Assembly (NCBI RefSeq): GCF_002288525.1
Contig: NZ_CP023067.1
Coordinates: 2,800,501-2,864,500 of the forward strand
Reading direction: 5' to 3'
Source: Sinorhizobium sojae CCBAU 05684
GTDB lineage: Bacteria; Pseudomonadota; Alphaproteobacteria; Rhizobiales; Rhizobiaceae
DNA length: 64,000 nucleotides
The translations under genes and the position numbers were made by a program. The notes beneath the pieces were generated by a model that was not told the DNA's origin, made no database searches, and worked only from the letters and a program-made list of their open reading frames with translations. Shown here in pieces: positions 37,614 to 46,496 of this stretch. How positions within the stretch are numbered: the stretch's first letter is position 1; the number at the start of each line of letters is the position of its first letter.

Positions 37614-38252
37614 TCAAACCCTCAGCGCAGCCGCCTCCGCGGCGAGCTTGGTGATGCCGGCCCAGTCACCCTTGGCGACGAGGTCCTTCGGCGCCACCCA
37701 CGAACCGCCGACGCAGACGACGTTCGGCAGCGAGAGATAATCGCGGGCGTTGGCGAGCGAGATGCCGCCGGTCGGGCAGAACAGGCTGCCGGCGAGCGGC
37801 GAGGAGAGCGACTTCAGATAGGCAGCGCCACCGGCCTGCTCGGCCGGGAAGAATTTCATCACTTCGTAACCTTCCTCACGCAGGCCCATCACTTCGCTTG
37901 CCGTTGCCGCGCCGGGCAGCAGCGGCACCTCGTGGTCATTGGCGACGTCGATCAGTTCCTGCGTCGTGCCGGGGCTGACGATGAATTGCGACCCTGCCTC
38001 GACGGCCGCTTCGAACTGCGCCGCATTGAGGATCGTCCCGGCGCCGGCAACCGCGCCATCGACCTCGTCTGCCACCGCGCGGATCGCCTCGAGCGCCGCC
38101 GGCGTGCGCAGCGTGATCTCGATTGCCTTAAGGCCGCCGGCAACCAGCGCCCGAGCAAGCGGTACGGCGGTTGCCGCGTCATCGATCACCAAGACCGGCA
38201 CCACCGGTTGCAGCTTGAGGATGGAAAGAAGCTTGTCGGTCTTGACGCTCAT
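37614..38252 (-). CDS. eda: 2-dehydro-3-deoxy-phosphogluconate aldolase (KDPG aldolase)
   Basis: Splits KDPG into pyruvate and glyceraldehyde-3-phosphate, the final step of the Entner-Doudoroff pathway, which is the main sugar route in rhizobia. The 212-residue protein shows the family landmarks: IEITLRTPAALEAIRAVA with the catalytic Glu, GAGTILNAAQFEAAVEAGS, and the Schiff-base Lys in VMKFFPAEQAGG; FCPTGGISLANA binds phosphate. It is a single gene here, away from edd and zwf. Confidence 0.93.
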   Translation of the reverse strand: MSVKTDKLLSILKLQPVVPVLVIDDAATAVPLARALVAGGLKAIEITLRTPAALEAIRAVADEVDGAVAGAGTILNAAQFEAAVEAGSQFIVSPGTTQELIDVANDHEVPLLPGAATASEVMGLREEGYEVMKFFPAEQAGGAAYLKSLSSPLAGSLFCPTGGISLANARDYLSLPNVVCVGGSWVAPKDLVAKGDWAGITKLAAEAAALRV

Positions 38253-38457
38253 GCCCGCCGTCCTTTTAAAACGATTGAATCCTGCCCTTCCGAATACTCC
38301 CCTCGCCTGTCATTGTCGAGCCCGAATGCTGCGTCGCACCCACAGCCCCAATGAAGCGGACGATAAAATATTATCCGCGACAAAGAGATGGGCTTGAGCC
38401 GAACCAATTAAACGCTAGTCTCTGCCGGCAGGGGACCTCTCGATACGGCAGGATGCC

Positions 38458-38931
38458 ATGGCGAAGGAGATCGAACGAAAATTCCTGGTCGGGTCCGACG
38501 GCTGGAAAAACCACGCCGACAAAGGCATCAGGCTCCGGCAGGCCTATATCGTGACCATGGAGGACCGTTCGGTGCGGGTCCGCATTCACGGCAATAAATG
38601 GGCGCGCCTGACTATAAAGATCGGCAAATCCTCGCTCGTTCGCAATGAATACGAATATGATCTGCCGATGGACGACGCCCGCGAGCTGTTGACCCAGGCA
38701 GTCGGCATCGTCATCGAGAAGCGGCGCTTTCGCGTGCCGCACAAGGGTTTCACCTGGGAGGTCGACGTTTACGAGGGCGCGCTCGAAGGACTCGTCGTCG
38801 CCGAGGTGGAAATGAAGCGGGAATCGGATCTGCCTGCGTTGCCGGCTTGGCTGGGGCGGGAAATAACCGGCGACCGCCGCTACTCCAACCAGGCGCTTGC
38901 CACCGAAGGGGTTCTGGTGGCGCAGCCATGA
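38458..38931 (+). CDS. CYTH domain protein (inorganic triphosphatase-like)
   Basis: A 157-residue tunnel-fold protein. The signature ExExK is present at the N-terminus (KEIERKFLV, residues 3-11), with further charged strands (RQAYIVTMEDRSVRVRI; ARLTIKIGK). Bacterial CYTH enzymes hydrolyse inorganic triphosphate or related phosphates. The stop overlaps the start of the CHAD gene (ATGA), matching the frequent CYTH-CHAD partnership in polyphosphate metabolism, here as two separate proteins rather than a fusion. Confidence 0.9.
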   Translation: MAKEIERKFLVGSDGWKNHADKGIRLRQAYIVTMEDRSVRVRIHGNKWARLTIKIGKSSLVRNEYEYDLPMDDARELLTQAVGIVIEKRRFRVPHKGFTWEVDVYEGALEGLVVAEVEMKRESDLPALPAWLGREITGDRRYSNQALATEGVLVAQP

Positions 38932-39836
38932 CCTATGCCTTTGGCCCTACCCGGCCCTTCACCGAGGACTTTCGGGCGCTCGCTGCCGAGCAGATCGAGT
39001 GCGCAATGACGGTGCTGAAGGACCAGCCTGCGGGCGTGCATGTGGCGATCCACGACGCCCGCAAGAATTTCAAGCGCCTACGTGCGCTTTACCGGCTCGT
39101 GGCTTGCGATGCCGCGGTATTCCAGAAACAGGAAAACGCCCGACTTCGGGACATGGCGCGGAATCTGTCGATTGTACGCGAAGCGGCCGCGCTTGTCGAA
39201 AACGCCAGTTACCTGCGCGCTCATGCGGCAAGCGAGGAACAGCAGGTCGCTTTGGACAAGGTCTGCTCGATCCTCGCGGCCCGCCGCGACCGGATCGCCG
39301 AAAGACAAACCGATCTCGAGGGGAAAATCTGTGTGACCATCGCCGGCTGCGAACGGGCGCTTTCGGCGCTTTCACGGGTCTCCTTCCACGATGGCAGGCG
39401 AAAATCGGCCGCCCGATTGGAAAGGGGTTGGCGGCTGGCGCTGGAACGCGCTGCGCGCGCAAGGGTCGCCTGCAAAACGGGCACCGACGCAGTCCTCTTT
39501 CACGAGTTGCGCAAGCGTGCCCAGGACTACCGAATGCATTTGGCTCTCCTCAGGGAAGTATGGCCATCAGCCATGCAGGCAAAGCGGTCAGACGCCAGGG
39601 AACTGGTCGACCTGCTCGGCCACCTGAACGACCTCTCCACCCTGACGTCGCTAATAGACGAAGAGCCGGAGGTCGCCCGCGACAGCCAGAACCAGGCGCA
39701 CCTGCTTTCCGCCGTCATCGCCCGCCAGGAAGAACTTCGGCACGAGGCTCTGCAGCGGGCGAAGGCCGTTTTTCTCGACGCGCCGGAGCGGGAGAGCCGG
39801 ACGGTCGAATTGCTCTGGCTCGAGGCGGCGCGATAG
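38928..39836 (+). CDS. CHAD domain protein
   Basis: A 302-residue, helix-rich, basic protein. The conserved CHAD start [20 protein letters not shown] (near residues 37-56) and a second repeat with [18 protein letters not shown] (near residue 190) show the two histidine-bearing four-helix units. CHAD domains bind polyphosphate. The ATG at 38928 overlaps the CYTH stop by 4 bp, so the proteins are translationally coupled and likely act on the same polyphosphate substrate. Confidence 0.9.
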   Translation: MTYAFGPTRPFTEDFRALAAEQIECAMTVLKDQPAGVHVAIHDARKNFKRLRALYRLVACDAAVFQKQENARLRDMARNLSIVREAAALVENASYLRAHAASEEQQVALDKVCSILAARRDRIAERQTDLEGKICVTIAGCERALSALSRVSFHDGRRKSAARLERGWRLALERAARARVACKTGTDAVLFHELRKRAQDYRMHLALLREVWPSAMQAKRSDARELVDLLGHLNDLSTLTSLIDEEPEVARDSQNQAHLLSAVIARQEELRHEALQRAKAVFLDAPERESRTVELLWLEAAR

Positions 39837-39839
39837 CCA

Positions 39840-39905
39840 CATTTTGCCCTCTCAACCCGCCTGCCGGCCACCTTCGCCCCGCTTGCCGGGGAGCGCCGAT
39901 GGCAA
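39840..39905. repeat. partial RIME-like palindrome
   Basis: The stretch GCCTGCCGGCCACCTTCGCC followed by CCGCTTGCCGGGGAGCGCC carries the familiar rhizobial repeat pattern, with a CCCCG/CGGGG stem. Only one half of the usual element is present. Confidence 0.5.
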
Positions 39906-39957
39906 GTGCCATTCGCCGCAATTGCACCAAACGCCCGAAAGCTGTATTTGCCTGCCC

Positions 39958-40902
39958 ATGACCGACACCTTCACGACACCGCGCCCGGAGACGCACGGCC
40001 AGTACCTGGTTGCCGCGCTCTATCACTTTGTTTCGTTCCCGCGCTTTGCCGAATTCCGCGAGCCGCTGCAGATCGTCTGCGACGAAAACCGCGTCAAGGG
40101 CACGCTGCTCATCGCCCGTGAAGGCATCAACGGCACGATCGCGGGCACCGACGAAGGGATCGCGGCAGTGCTCGCCTATCTGCGCGCGCAGCCCGAATTC
40201 GACCGCCTTGAGCACAAGGAGAGCCGTGCCTCGTCCATGCCCTTCCTGCGCATGAAGGTGCGACTGAAGAAGGAGATCGTCACCATGGGGGTTGACAACA
40301 TCGACCCCAACCGTGTGGTAGGCACCTATGTGGAGCCGAGGGACTGGAACGCGCTGATCTCCGATCCCGACACGCTCGTCATCGATACGCGCAATGACTA
40401 CGAGACCGCGATCGGCCTCTTCCGCGGTGCCGTGGATCCGAAGACGAAGACGTTCCGGGAGTTTCCCGACTGGGTCCGCAACCATAGCGGCCTGCACAAC
40501 AAGCCGAAGATCGCCATGTACTGCACCGGCGGTATCCGATGCGAGAAGGCGACCGCTTTCATGAAGGAACAGGGCTTCGACGAGGTCTACCATCTCAAGG
40601 GCGGCATCCTCAAATATCTGGAGGAGATCTCTTCGGAGGAGAGTCTTTGGGAGGGCGCCTGCTTCGTCTTCGACGAGCGCGTTTCGGTCACCCACGGCCT
40701 TCAAGAAGGCGAGCACACGCTCTGCCATGCCTGCCGCCAGCCCTTGACGCCGGAAGACCTGCTCTCGCCCCTCCACGAGGAGGGCGTCTCCTGCGTGCAC
40801 TGTCACGAAGAACGCAGTGAAGAGGATCGCGAGCGCTACCGAGAGCGGCAGCGGCAGATCGCCCTGGCGAAGAAGCGCGGGGATCGGCATCTGGGGAGTT
40901 AG
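39958..40902 (+). CDS. trhO: tRNA uridine(34) hydroxylase, rhodanese-related (TrhO/YceA)
   Basis: Hydroxylates U34 of certain tRNAs, the first step to 5-methoxyuridine-type modifications. The 314-residue protein has an N-terminal acylphosphatase-like domain ([20 protein letters not shown]), a rhodanese domain with active-site loop [11 protein letters not shown], and a C-terminal cysteine-rich tail ([20 protein letters not shown]) expected to bind zinc. The ATG at 39958 fits the family; the open frame upstream runs through a repeat. Confidence 0.93.
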   Translation: MTDTFTTPRPETHGQYLVAALYHFVSFPRFAEFREPLQIVCDENRVKGTLLIAREGINGTIAGTDEGIAAVLAYLRAQPEFDRLEHKESRASSMPFLRMKVRLKKEIVTMGVDNIDPNRVVGTYVEPRDWNALISDPDTLVIDTRNDYETAIGLFRGAVDPKTKTFREFPDWVRNHSGLHNKPKIAMYCTGGIRCEKATAFMKEQGFDEVYHLKGGILKYLEEISSEESLWEGACFVFDERVSVTHGLQEGEHTLCHACRQPLTPEDLLSPLHEEGVSCVHCHEERSEEDRERYRERQRQIALAKKRGDRHLGS

Positions 40903-40960
40903 GCGGTCTCAGCACGCCGCTGCCGCGCCGTCTCGCTCCGAGATACCAGCATTGACGTGA

Positions 40961-42343
40961 TCACGCAGCCTTTCGGTTTCCCCTCGGGAACTGTTCCGCC
41001 AGTTCCTTGTACCAATGGCCGCTTTTCTTGATGGTGCGAACCTGCGTCTCGTAGTCGACATGGACGATGCCGAAGCGCATGCGGTAGCCTTCGGCCCATT
41101 CGAAATTGTCCATGAGGCTCCAGGCGAAGTAGCCGCGCATCGGGTAACCCTTGGCGATCAGATCGGCCGTCACAGAGAGATGGTCGGCGATGTAGTCGAG
41201 CCGCGGCTGGTCGTCGACAGCGCCCTTCTCGACACCCATGTTGTAGCAGGCGCCGTTTTCGGTGATGTAGCAGTCCGGCAGTGCGTAGCGGGCGTTCAGC
41301 GTTTCGACCAAGGCGCCGAGCGCCGGCGCACAGACCTCCCAGCCGATATCGGTCTTTACGTCGCTGGCCGGCTTGGCATTGGCCGTAGCCGGATATTCGG
41401 CGCTCGGGGCCTGATCGTGCGAGACGCGCATCGGCGTGTAATAGTTGAGCCCCCACCAGTCGAGCGGCTGCGCGATCGTCGCCATGTCGCCGTCCTCGAT
41501 CGGCGGCATGCGGGAACCGAGCGCGGCGAGGAAGCCTTCGGGATATTCGCCCTTGAAGACCGGATCGAAGAAAACGCCGTTGTGGAAATCGAAAGCGCGA
41601 TCGGCCGCGGCCTTGTCCTCGGCGCTGTCGCTGTCGGGATAGACCGAATGGGCGTTGATAACGATGCCGACCGGGAGGTCCGGCCGCTCGGAGCGGATCG
41701 CGCCGACGCCGAGACCGTGGGCGAGGTTGGTAAAATGAAGTGCGGCAAGCGCCGCATCCATGTTGTGCTCGCCTGGCGCATGGATGCCGTAGAGATGCCC
41801 GAGCCAGACGGAGCACCAGGGCTCGTTGAAGGTCGCCACCGCATCGAGGCGGTCGCCGAGGCGGGCGATTACCGTCTTCGCATAGCGCTGATAGGCATAG
41901 GCGGTGGTCCGCGCCGTCCAGCCGCCGTCACCCATCAGGGCCAGTGGCAGATCCCAGTGGTAGAGCGTGGCAAACGCCTTGATGCCGCGAGCCTTGAGGC
42001 CGTCGACGAGCCGATCATAGAAGTCGAGCCCCTTCTCGTTGACCGGTCCCGTGCCTTCCGGAATGATGCGTGGCCAGGCGATCGAAAAGCGATAGGCCTC
42101 GACGCCGAGGCTCTTAATCAGATCGAGGTCCTGCTCCAGTCTGTTGTAGTGGTCGCAGGCGACGTCGCCATTATGGCGCCCGAAAACGCGGCCGGGCATG
42201 TTGGAGAAGGCATCCCAGATCGACGGCTTGCGTCCGTCCGTTTTGCTAGCGCCCTCGATCTGGAAGGAGGCCGTGGCAACGCCGAAGACAAAGTCGTCCG
42301 GAAAGCGTTCTGCGAGTTTCTTGGCGTCGATCATGCTCATCAT
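40961..42343 (-). CDS. bglA: GH1 beta-glucosidase
   Basis: A 460-residue glycoside hydrolase of family 1, cytoplasmic (no signal peptide). Acid/base TFNEPW and nucleophile ITENGA (in PDCYITENGACYN) are both present; the N-terminal FVFGVATASFQIEGA is the GH1 signature. Agrobacterium Abg, a close relative by pattern, hydrolyses beta-glucosides and galactosides. Start ATG 42343 has GGGAG in front; ATG 42334 is an alternative. It is the last gene of a cluster with a sugar dehydrogenase and a sugar isomerase, pointing to use of an imported glycoside. Confidence 0.93.
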   Translation of the reverse strand: MMSMIDAKKLAERFPDDFVFGVATASFQIEGASKTDGRKPSIWDAFSNMPGRVFGRHNGDVACDHYNRLEQDLDLIKSLGVEAYRFSIAWPRIIPEGTGPVNEKGLDFYDRLVDGLKARGIKAFATLYHWDLPLALMGDGGWTARTTAYAYQRYAKTVIARLGDRLDAVATFNEPWCSVWLGHLYGIHAPGEHNMDAALAALHFTNLAHGLGVGAIRSERPDLPVGIVINAHSVYPDSDSAEDKAAADRAFDFHNGVFFDPVFKGEYPEGFLAALGSRMPPIEDGDMATIAQPLDWWGLNYYTPMRVSHDQAPSAEYPATANAKPASDVKTDIGWEVCAPALGALVETLNARYALPDCYITENGACYNMGVEKGAVDDQPRLDYIADHLSVTADLIAKGYPMRGYFAWSLMDNFEWAEGYRMRFGIVHVDYETQVRTIKKSGHWYKELAEQFPRGNRKAA

Positions 42344-42433
42344 CCTTGCTCCCAGCGACGTCTGACCGGCAAGTCGTGGCCGCCGCTGCGCCTCCTCTAT
42401 TCGGACCGCCGCCTAAAGCGATCGTGACAAATG

Positions 42434-43660
42434 TCAACCCGCGACCGCAGAGTTGTCCCGCCCATCGCCCAGGCCTCCAACCTTTATCCAGGCACCGTTG
42501 CGCTTCGAGGAGCGAACGCAGGCGTCGACAAAGATCATGCCCTTCATACCGTCGTCAATTGTCGGATAAGTGACGGCCGGGTCCACCGTCTCGCCGTTGC
42601 GCCTGGCATGGATCGCCCGCGCCGCTTCCGTATAGATATTGGCAAAGGCTTCGAGATAGCCTTCCGGATGGCCCGAAGGAATGCGTGATACACGGGCAGC
42701 GGCCGGAGACGCGCCGGCACCGGCGCGGGTCAGCAGGCGCTTCGGCTCGCCGAAGGGCGTATACCAGAGATAATTGGGATCCTTCTGCGTCCATTCGAGA
42801 CCGCCCTTGCTGCCATAGACGCGCAGCATCAGTCCGTTTTCGTTACCGGGCGCCACCTGGCTGCACCAGAGCATGCCTTTGGCGCGCGCACCGTCCTTCT
42901 CCTTGAAACGCAGCATCACGTGGGCGTTGTCGTCGAGCTGACGGCCGGGAACGAAACTGTCGAGGTCGGCCGCAAGCTCCTCCAATTCCAGTCCGGATAC
43001 GAAGCAGCCGAGATTATAGGCATGCGTGCCGATATCGCCGGTCGAACCGCCGGCGCCAGAGCGCGCCGGATCGGTCCGCCACGCGGCCTGTTTCTGGCCG
43101 GACTGCTCGATGCTCTCGGTCAGCCAGTCCTGCGGATATTCCATCTGAACGAGGCGGACGGCGCCGATCTCCCCGTTCGCGATCATCTCGCGCGCCTGCC
43201 GCACCATCGGATAGCCGGTGTAATTATGCGTCAGCACGAAGAGCGCATCGCTCTCATCCGCCGCCCGCTTGAGCTTCTTCGCGTCAGCAAGTGTCGAGGT
43301 CAGCGGCTTGTCGCAGATCACATGGATGCCACGCTTCAGGAACTCCTTGGCGGCGGCATAATGCACGTGATTGGGCGTGACGATCGCCACCGCCTCGATG
43401 CCGCTCTTCAGCTTCGCCTCGCGGATCGCCATTTCCCTGAAATCGGAATAGATGCGTGAAGGGTCGAGGCCGAGTTCGCGGCCCGAGGCCCGGGCCCTGT
43501 CCGGCGTCGACGACAGAGCGCCGGCGACCAACTGGAAGTGATCGTCGAGCCTCGCGGCGATGCGATGCACCGCGCCGATGAAGGCGCCGGAGCCGCCGCC
43601 GACCATGCCAAGGCGGATGGGCTCTTGACGCGTTTCCTTACTGCTTCCCTCAATTGCCAT
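42434..43660 (-). CDS. Gfo/Idh/MocA family oxidoreductase
   Basis: A 408-residue NAD(P)-dependent sugar or inositol dehydrogenase. The N-terminal Rossmann motif is LGMVGGGSGAFIGAVHR (near residue 17) and EAVAIVTPNHVHYAAAKEFL leads to the family motif HVICDKPLTSTLADA with the catalytic Lys. The ATG at 43660 was chosen; frames upstream include repeat sequence. It is between the sugar-phosphate isomerase-like gene and bglA on the same strand. Pairs of this kind often act on 3-keto-glycosides, which would suit a beta-glucoside pathway, but this is inference. Confidence 0.88.
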   Translation of the reverse strand: MAIEGSSKETRQEPIRLGMVGGGSGAFIGAVHRIAARLDDHFQLVAGALSSTPDRARASGRELGLDPSRIYSDFREMAIREAKLKSGIEAVAIVTPNHVHYAAAKEFLKRGIHVICDKPLTSTLADAKKLKRAADESDALFVLTHNYTGYPMVRQAREMIANGEIGAVRLVQMEYPQDWLTESIEQSGQKQAAWRTDPARSGAGGSTGDIGTHAYNLGCFVSGLELEELAADLDSFVPGRQLDDNAHVMLRFKEKDGARAKGMLWCSQVAPGNENGLMLRVYGSKGGLEWTQKDPNYLWYTPFGEPKRLLTRAGAGASPAAARVSRIPSGHPEGYLEAFANIYTEAARAIHARRNGETVDPAVTYPTIDDGMKGMIFVDACVRSSKRNGAWIKVGGLGDGRDNSAVAG

Positions 43661-43684
43661 CCTGCGTCCTCTCCTGAGATGTTT

Positions 43685-43762
43685 GCAATGGGACAGCCCC
43701 TCATCCGCCTGCCGGCGCCTTCTCCCCGCCCGCGGGGAGAGGGCTGGAGTGAGGGGCAAATC
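43685..43762. repeat. RIME-type palindromic repeat
   Basis: Outer arms GCCCCTCA and TGAGGGGC and an inner stem CTCCCCG/CGGGGAG form a nested hairpin. It sits between two same-strand genes of the sugar cluster, so it can affect their relative expression. Confidence 0.75.
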
Positions 43763-43769
43763 TTGAAAG

Positions 43770-44822
43770 CTAAAGCCCCAGCATGCGCCGGTTCGCCACC
43801 TCGTCCGTGCCGCTGTCGGCAAAATCGTCGAAGGCCTTTTCAGTGACACGGATGATGTGCGCCTTGACGAACTCGGCACCTTCGCGCGCGCCGTCTTCCG
43901 GATGCTTCAAGGCGCATTCCCACTCGACCACGGCCCAGCCGGCAAAGTTGTTCGCCGCCATTTTCGAGAAGATAGCGCCGAAGTCCACCTGACCGTCGCC
44001 AAGCGACCGGAAACGTCCGGCGCGATCGACCCAACCTTGATAGCCGCCATAGACGCCCTGCCGCCCGGTCGGGTTGAACTCCGCGTCCTTGACGTGAAAC
44101 ATCCGGATGCGGTCCTTGTAGATGTCGATATTGTCGAGGTAGTCGAGACACTGCAGCACGTAGTGCGAGGGATCGTAGAGCATGCAGGCGCGGGCGTGGT
44201 TGCCGGTTCGCTCCAGGAACATTTCGTAGGTGATGCCATCGTGCAAGTCCTCGCCCGGATGTATCTCGTAGCAGATATCGACGCCGCAATCCTCCGCATA
44301 GTCGAGGATCGGTTTCCAGCGGCGGGCAAGCTCGTCGAAGGCGGTTTCCACGAGGCCCGCGGGGCGTTGCGGCCAGGGATAGACAAAGGGCCAGGCAAGC
44401 GCACCGGAAAAGCTTGCCATGGCGTTGAGGCCGAGATTTCTGGACGCGGTCAGGGCCAGTTTCACCTGTTCGACAGCCCATTGCTGTCGCGCCTTCGGAT
44501 TGCCGCGCACCTCAGGCGCCGCGAAGCCATCGAAAGACTCGTCATAGGCCGGATGCACCGCCACCAGTTGCCCTTGCAGATGCGTCGAAAGCTCGGTGAT
44601 CTCGACGCCGTTGTCACGTGCCTTGCCGGCAATCTCGTCGCAATAGGCCTTCGATTCTGCGGCCTTTCTCAGGTCGAAGAGGCGGGCGTCCCAACTCGGC
44701 ACCTGCACCCCCTTATAACCGCAATCGGCCGCCCATTTCGTGATCACATCCCAGGAGTTGAACGGCGCCGCATCGCCGGCGAATTGCGCGAGAAAAAGCC
44801 CTGGTCCCTTGATGGTCCGCAT
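43770..44822 (-). CDS. sugar phosphate isomerase/epimerase (AP endonuclease 2-like TIM barrel)
   Basis: A 350-residue TIM-barrel protein of the xylose isomerase-like superfamily. Metal-binding and substrate residues lie in DICYEIHPGEDLHDG, ACMLYDPSHYVLQCLDYL, MFHVKDAEF and AVVEWECALKHPEDGA. It starts with MRTIKGPGLFLAQFAGDAAP at ATG 44822. Its partner dehydrogenase gene follows downstream across a RIME repeat, and a perfect LacI-type palindrome lies about 100 bp upstream. The substrate is not known. Confidence 0.87.
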   Translation of the reverse strand: MRTIKGPGLFLAQFAGDAAPFNSWDVITKWAADCGYKGVQVPSWDARLFDLRKAAESKAYCDEIAGKARDNGVEITELSTHLQGQLVAVHPAYDESFDGFAAPEVRGNPKARQQWAVEQVKLALTASRNLGLNAMASFSGALAWPFVYPWPQRPAGLVETAFDELARRWKPILDYAEDCGVDICYEIHPGEDLHDGITYEMFLERTGNHARACMLYDPSHYVLQCLDYLDNIDIYKDRIRMFHVKDAEFNPTGRQGVYGGYQGWVDRAGRFRSLGDGQVDFGAIFSKMAANNFAGWAVVEWECALKHPEDGAREGAEFVKAHIIRVTEKAFDDFADSGTDEVANRRMLGL

Positions 44823-44923
44823 GCAAATCTCCTCCCTGTTCGATCGGTCGTCTGAGATACCGGCCTGCCGGCCGAGTGATGGCCTTTGCACCTCTGCCCC
44901 GCGATTTTCGCGCCGACTGAGCA

Positions 44924-44939
44924 CCTGCAACGTTGCAGG
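44924..44939. promoter_or_regulatory. LacI-type operator upstream of the isomerase/dehydrogenase/bglA genes
   Basis: CCTGCAACGTTGCAGG is a perfect 16-bp palindrome with the central CG typical of LacI-family sites. It is about 100 bp before the start of the isomerase-like gene, after the xylA terminator, so it probably marks a second regulated transcript. Confidence 0.7.
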
Positions 44940-45006
44940 AGCCAGAAGCTAGCAGATTCTCCGCAACGAGCAATGGGCCTCTGCCGCACGCTTGAAAGAA
45001 CCTGCC

Positions 45007-45043
45007 GCCTCGCCAGGAGCGCGAATTGCGCCCCTGGCGAGGC
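45007..45043 (-). terminator. terminator-like hairpin after xylA
   Basis: Arms GCCTCGCCAGG (45007-45017) and CCTGGCGAGGC (45033-45043) are perfect, with an inner GCGC/GCGC extension, directly after the xylA stop on the minus strand. No T tract is evident, so it could also be an mRNA-stabilising stem. Confidence 0.75.
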
Positions 45044-45055
45044 ACCCCATGGTCG

Positions 45056-46366
45056 TCAGACGTAACGGTTGACGATGTTTTCCAGGTATTCCTGCTTGCC
45101 GGATCTCGGCTGCGGGTTGAGGCCCGCCTTGCGGACCCATGCCTCGATCTCTTCGAGCGAGAAGCCGCCTTCGAGCATCTTCTTCGCTTCGGGTACGTTC
45201 CAGCCGGCGTAACGAGCATCGAGCGGGCCCGAGATCGCCTTGTCCTCGATCATTTTCGCCGCCGCCTTGAGGCCGCGCGCACAGCAATCCATGCCGCCGA
45301 TATGGCCGATCAGCAGGTCCTCCGGATCGATCGACTGGCGGCGCAGCTTCGCGTCGAAATTGGTGCCGCCGGTCTTGAAGCCGCCGCCGGAAAGGATCTG
45401 GTAGTAGGCAAGCGCCATTTCCGGAACATTGTTTGGGAACTGGTCCGTATCCCAGCCGGACTGGTAGTCGTTGCGGTTCATGTCGATCGAGCCGAAGATG
45501 CCGAGGGCATTGGCAAGTGCCAGCTCGTGCTCGAAGGAGTGGCCGGCGAGGATCGCATGGCCCTGCTCGATATTCACCTTCACCTCGTTCTCGAGGCCGT
45601 ATTTCTTGAGGAACCCGTAGACGGTCGCGACGTCGAAATCGTATTGGTGCTTCGTCGGCTCCTGCGGCTTCGGCTCGATGAGGATCGTGCCCTCGAAGCC
45701 GATCTTATGCTTGTATTCGACGACGAGGTTCAAGAACCGGCCGAGTTGGTCGAGCTCGCGCTTCATGTCGGTGTTGAGCAGCGTCTCATAGCCCTCGCGC
45801 CCGCCCCAGAGCACGTAGTTCTCGCCGCCAAGCCTCTGAGTCGCGTCGATGCACGTCTTCACGGTCGCTGCCGCGAAGGCAAAGACGTCCGGGTCGGGAT
45901 TGGTCGCAGCACCGCCCATATAGCGACGGTTCGAGAAGAGGTTCGCCGTGCCCCAGAGCAACTTGACCCCGGTGTCGGCCTGCTTCTGGGCGAAATAGTC
46001 GACGATCTCGTGGAGATTACTGGTATTCTCGGCGAAATTCCGGCCCTCCGGGCGCACATCCGCGTCGTGGAAGCAGTAGTAGGGCGCGCCGAGCAATTGG
46101 AAGAACTCGAAGGCGACGTCTGCCTTGAGCTTGGCCGCTTCCATCGTGTCCTTGAACCACGGACGCTCGAAGGTCTGCCCGCCGAAGGGATCGCCGCCCG
46201 GCCAGACGAATGTGTGCCAATAGGCGACCGCGAAGCGCAGATGCTCCTCCATCCGCTTTCCAAGCACGATCTCGTCCGGATCATAATGGCGGAAGGCAAG
46301 CGGGTTGTTGCTTTCCGGCCCTTCATATTTGATCTTGGCGACATCGCCGAAAAAACCCGTGCTCAC
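45056..46366 (-). CDS. xylA: xylose isomerase
   Basis: Converts D-xylose to D-xylulose. The 436 residues have the class II isomerase features: [20 protein letters not shown] (catalytic His/Asp), [16 protein letters not shown], and [18 protein letters not shown] (metal-binding Glu and KPxEP). The C-terminal ends with [20 protein letters not shown]. It follows xylB on the same strand after 130 bp containing a palindrome, and a strong hairpin ends the transcript. Confidence 0.97.
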   Translation of the reverse strand: MSTGFFGDVAKIKYEGPESNNPLAFRHYDPDEIVLGKRMEEHLRFAVAYWHTFVWPGGDPFGGQTFERPWFKDTMEAAKLKADVAFEFFQLLGAPYYCFHDADVRPEGRNFAENTSNLHEIVDYFAQKQADTGVKLLWGTANLFSNRRYMGGAATNPDPDVFAFAAATVKTCIDATQRLGGENYVLWGGREGYETLLNTDMKRELDQLGRFLNLVVEYKHKIGFEGTILIEPKPQEPTKHQYDFDVATVYGFLKKYGLENEVKVNIEQGHAILAGHSFEHELALANALGIFGSIDMNRNDYQSGWDTDQFPNNVPEMALAYYQILSGGGFKTGGTNFDAKLRRQSIDPEDLLIGHIGGMDCCARGLKAAAKMIEDKAISGPLDARYAGWNVPEAKKMLEGGFSLEEIEAWVRKAGLNPQPRSGKQEYLENIVNRYV

Positions 46367-46463
46367 GGTCGTCTCCTCTCATGGACTTTAGCAATGCCGG
46401 CGCCGCTTGAGGGGGGGCACGGGCATTGGGTGAAAAGTAATCGATTTCATTTCGGCACGGGAC

Positions 46464-46481
46464 TCAGCCGGCGCCGGCTGA
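46464..46481. repeat. 18-bp perfect palindrome between xylB and xylA
   Basis: TCAGCCGGCGCCGGCTGA is a perfect palindrome 16 bp after the xylB stop and about 98 bp before xylA. It could be a stem processed in the xylBA mRNA or a regulator site. Confidence 0.5.
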
Positions 46482-46496
46482 AATCATGTGCATTGC

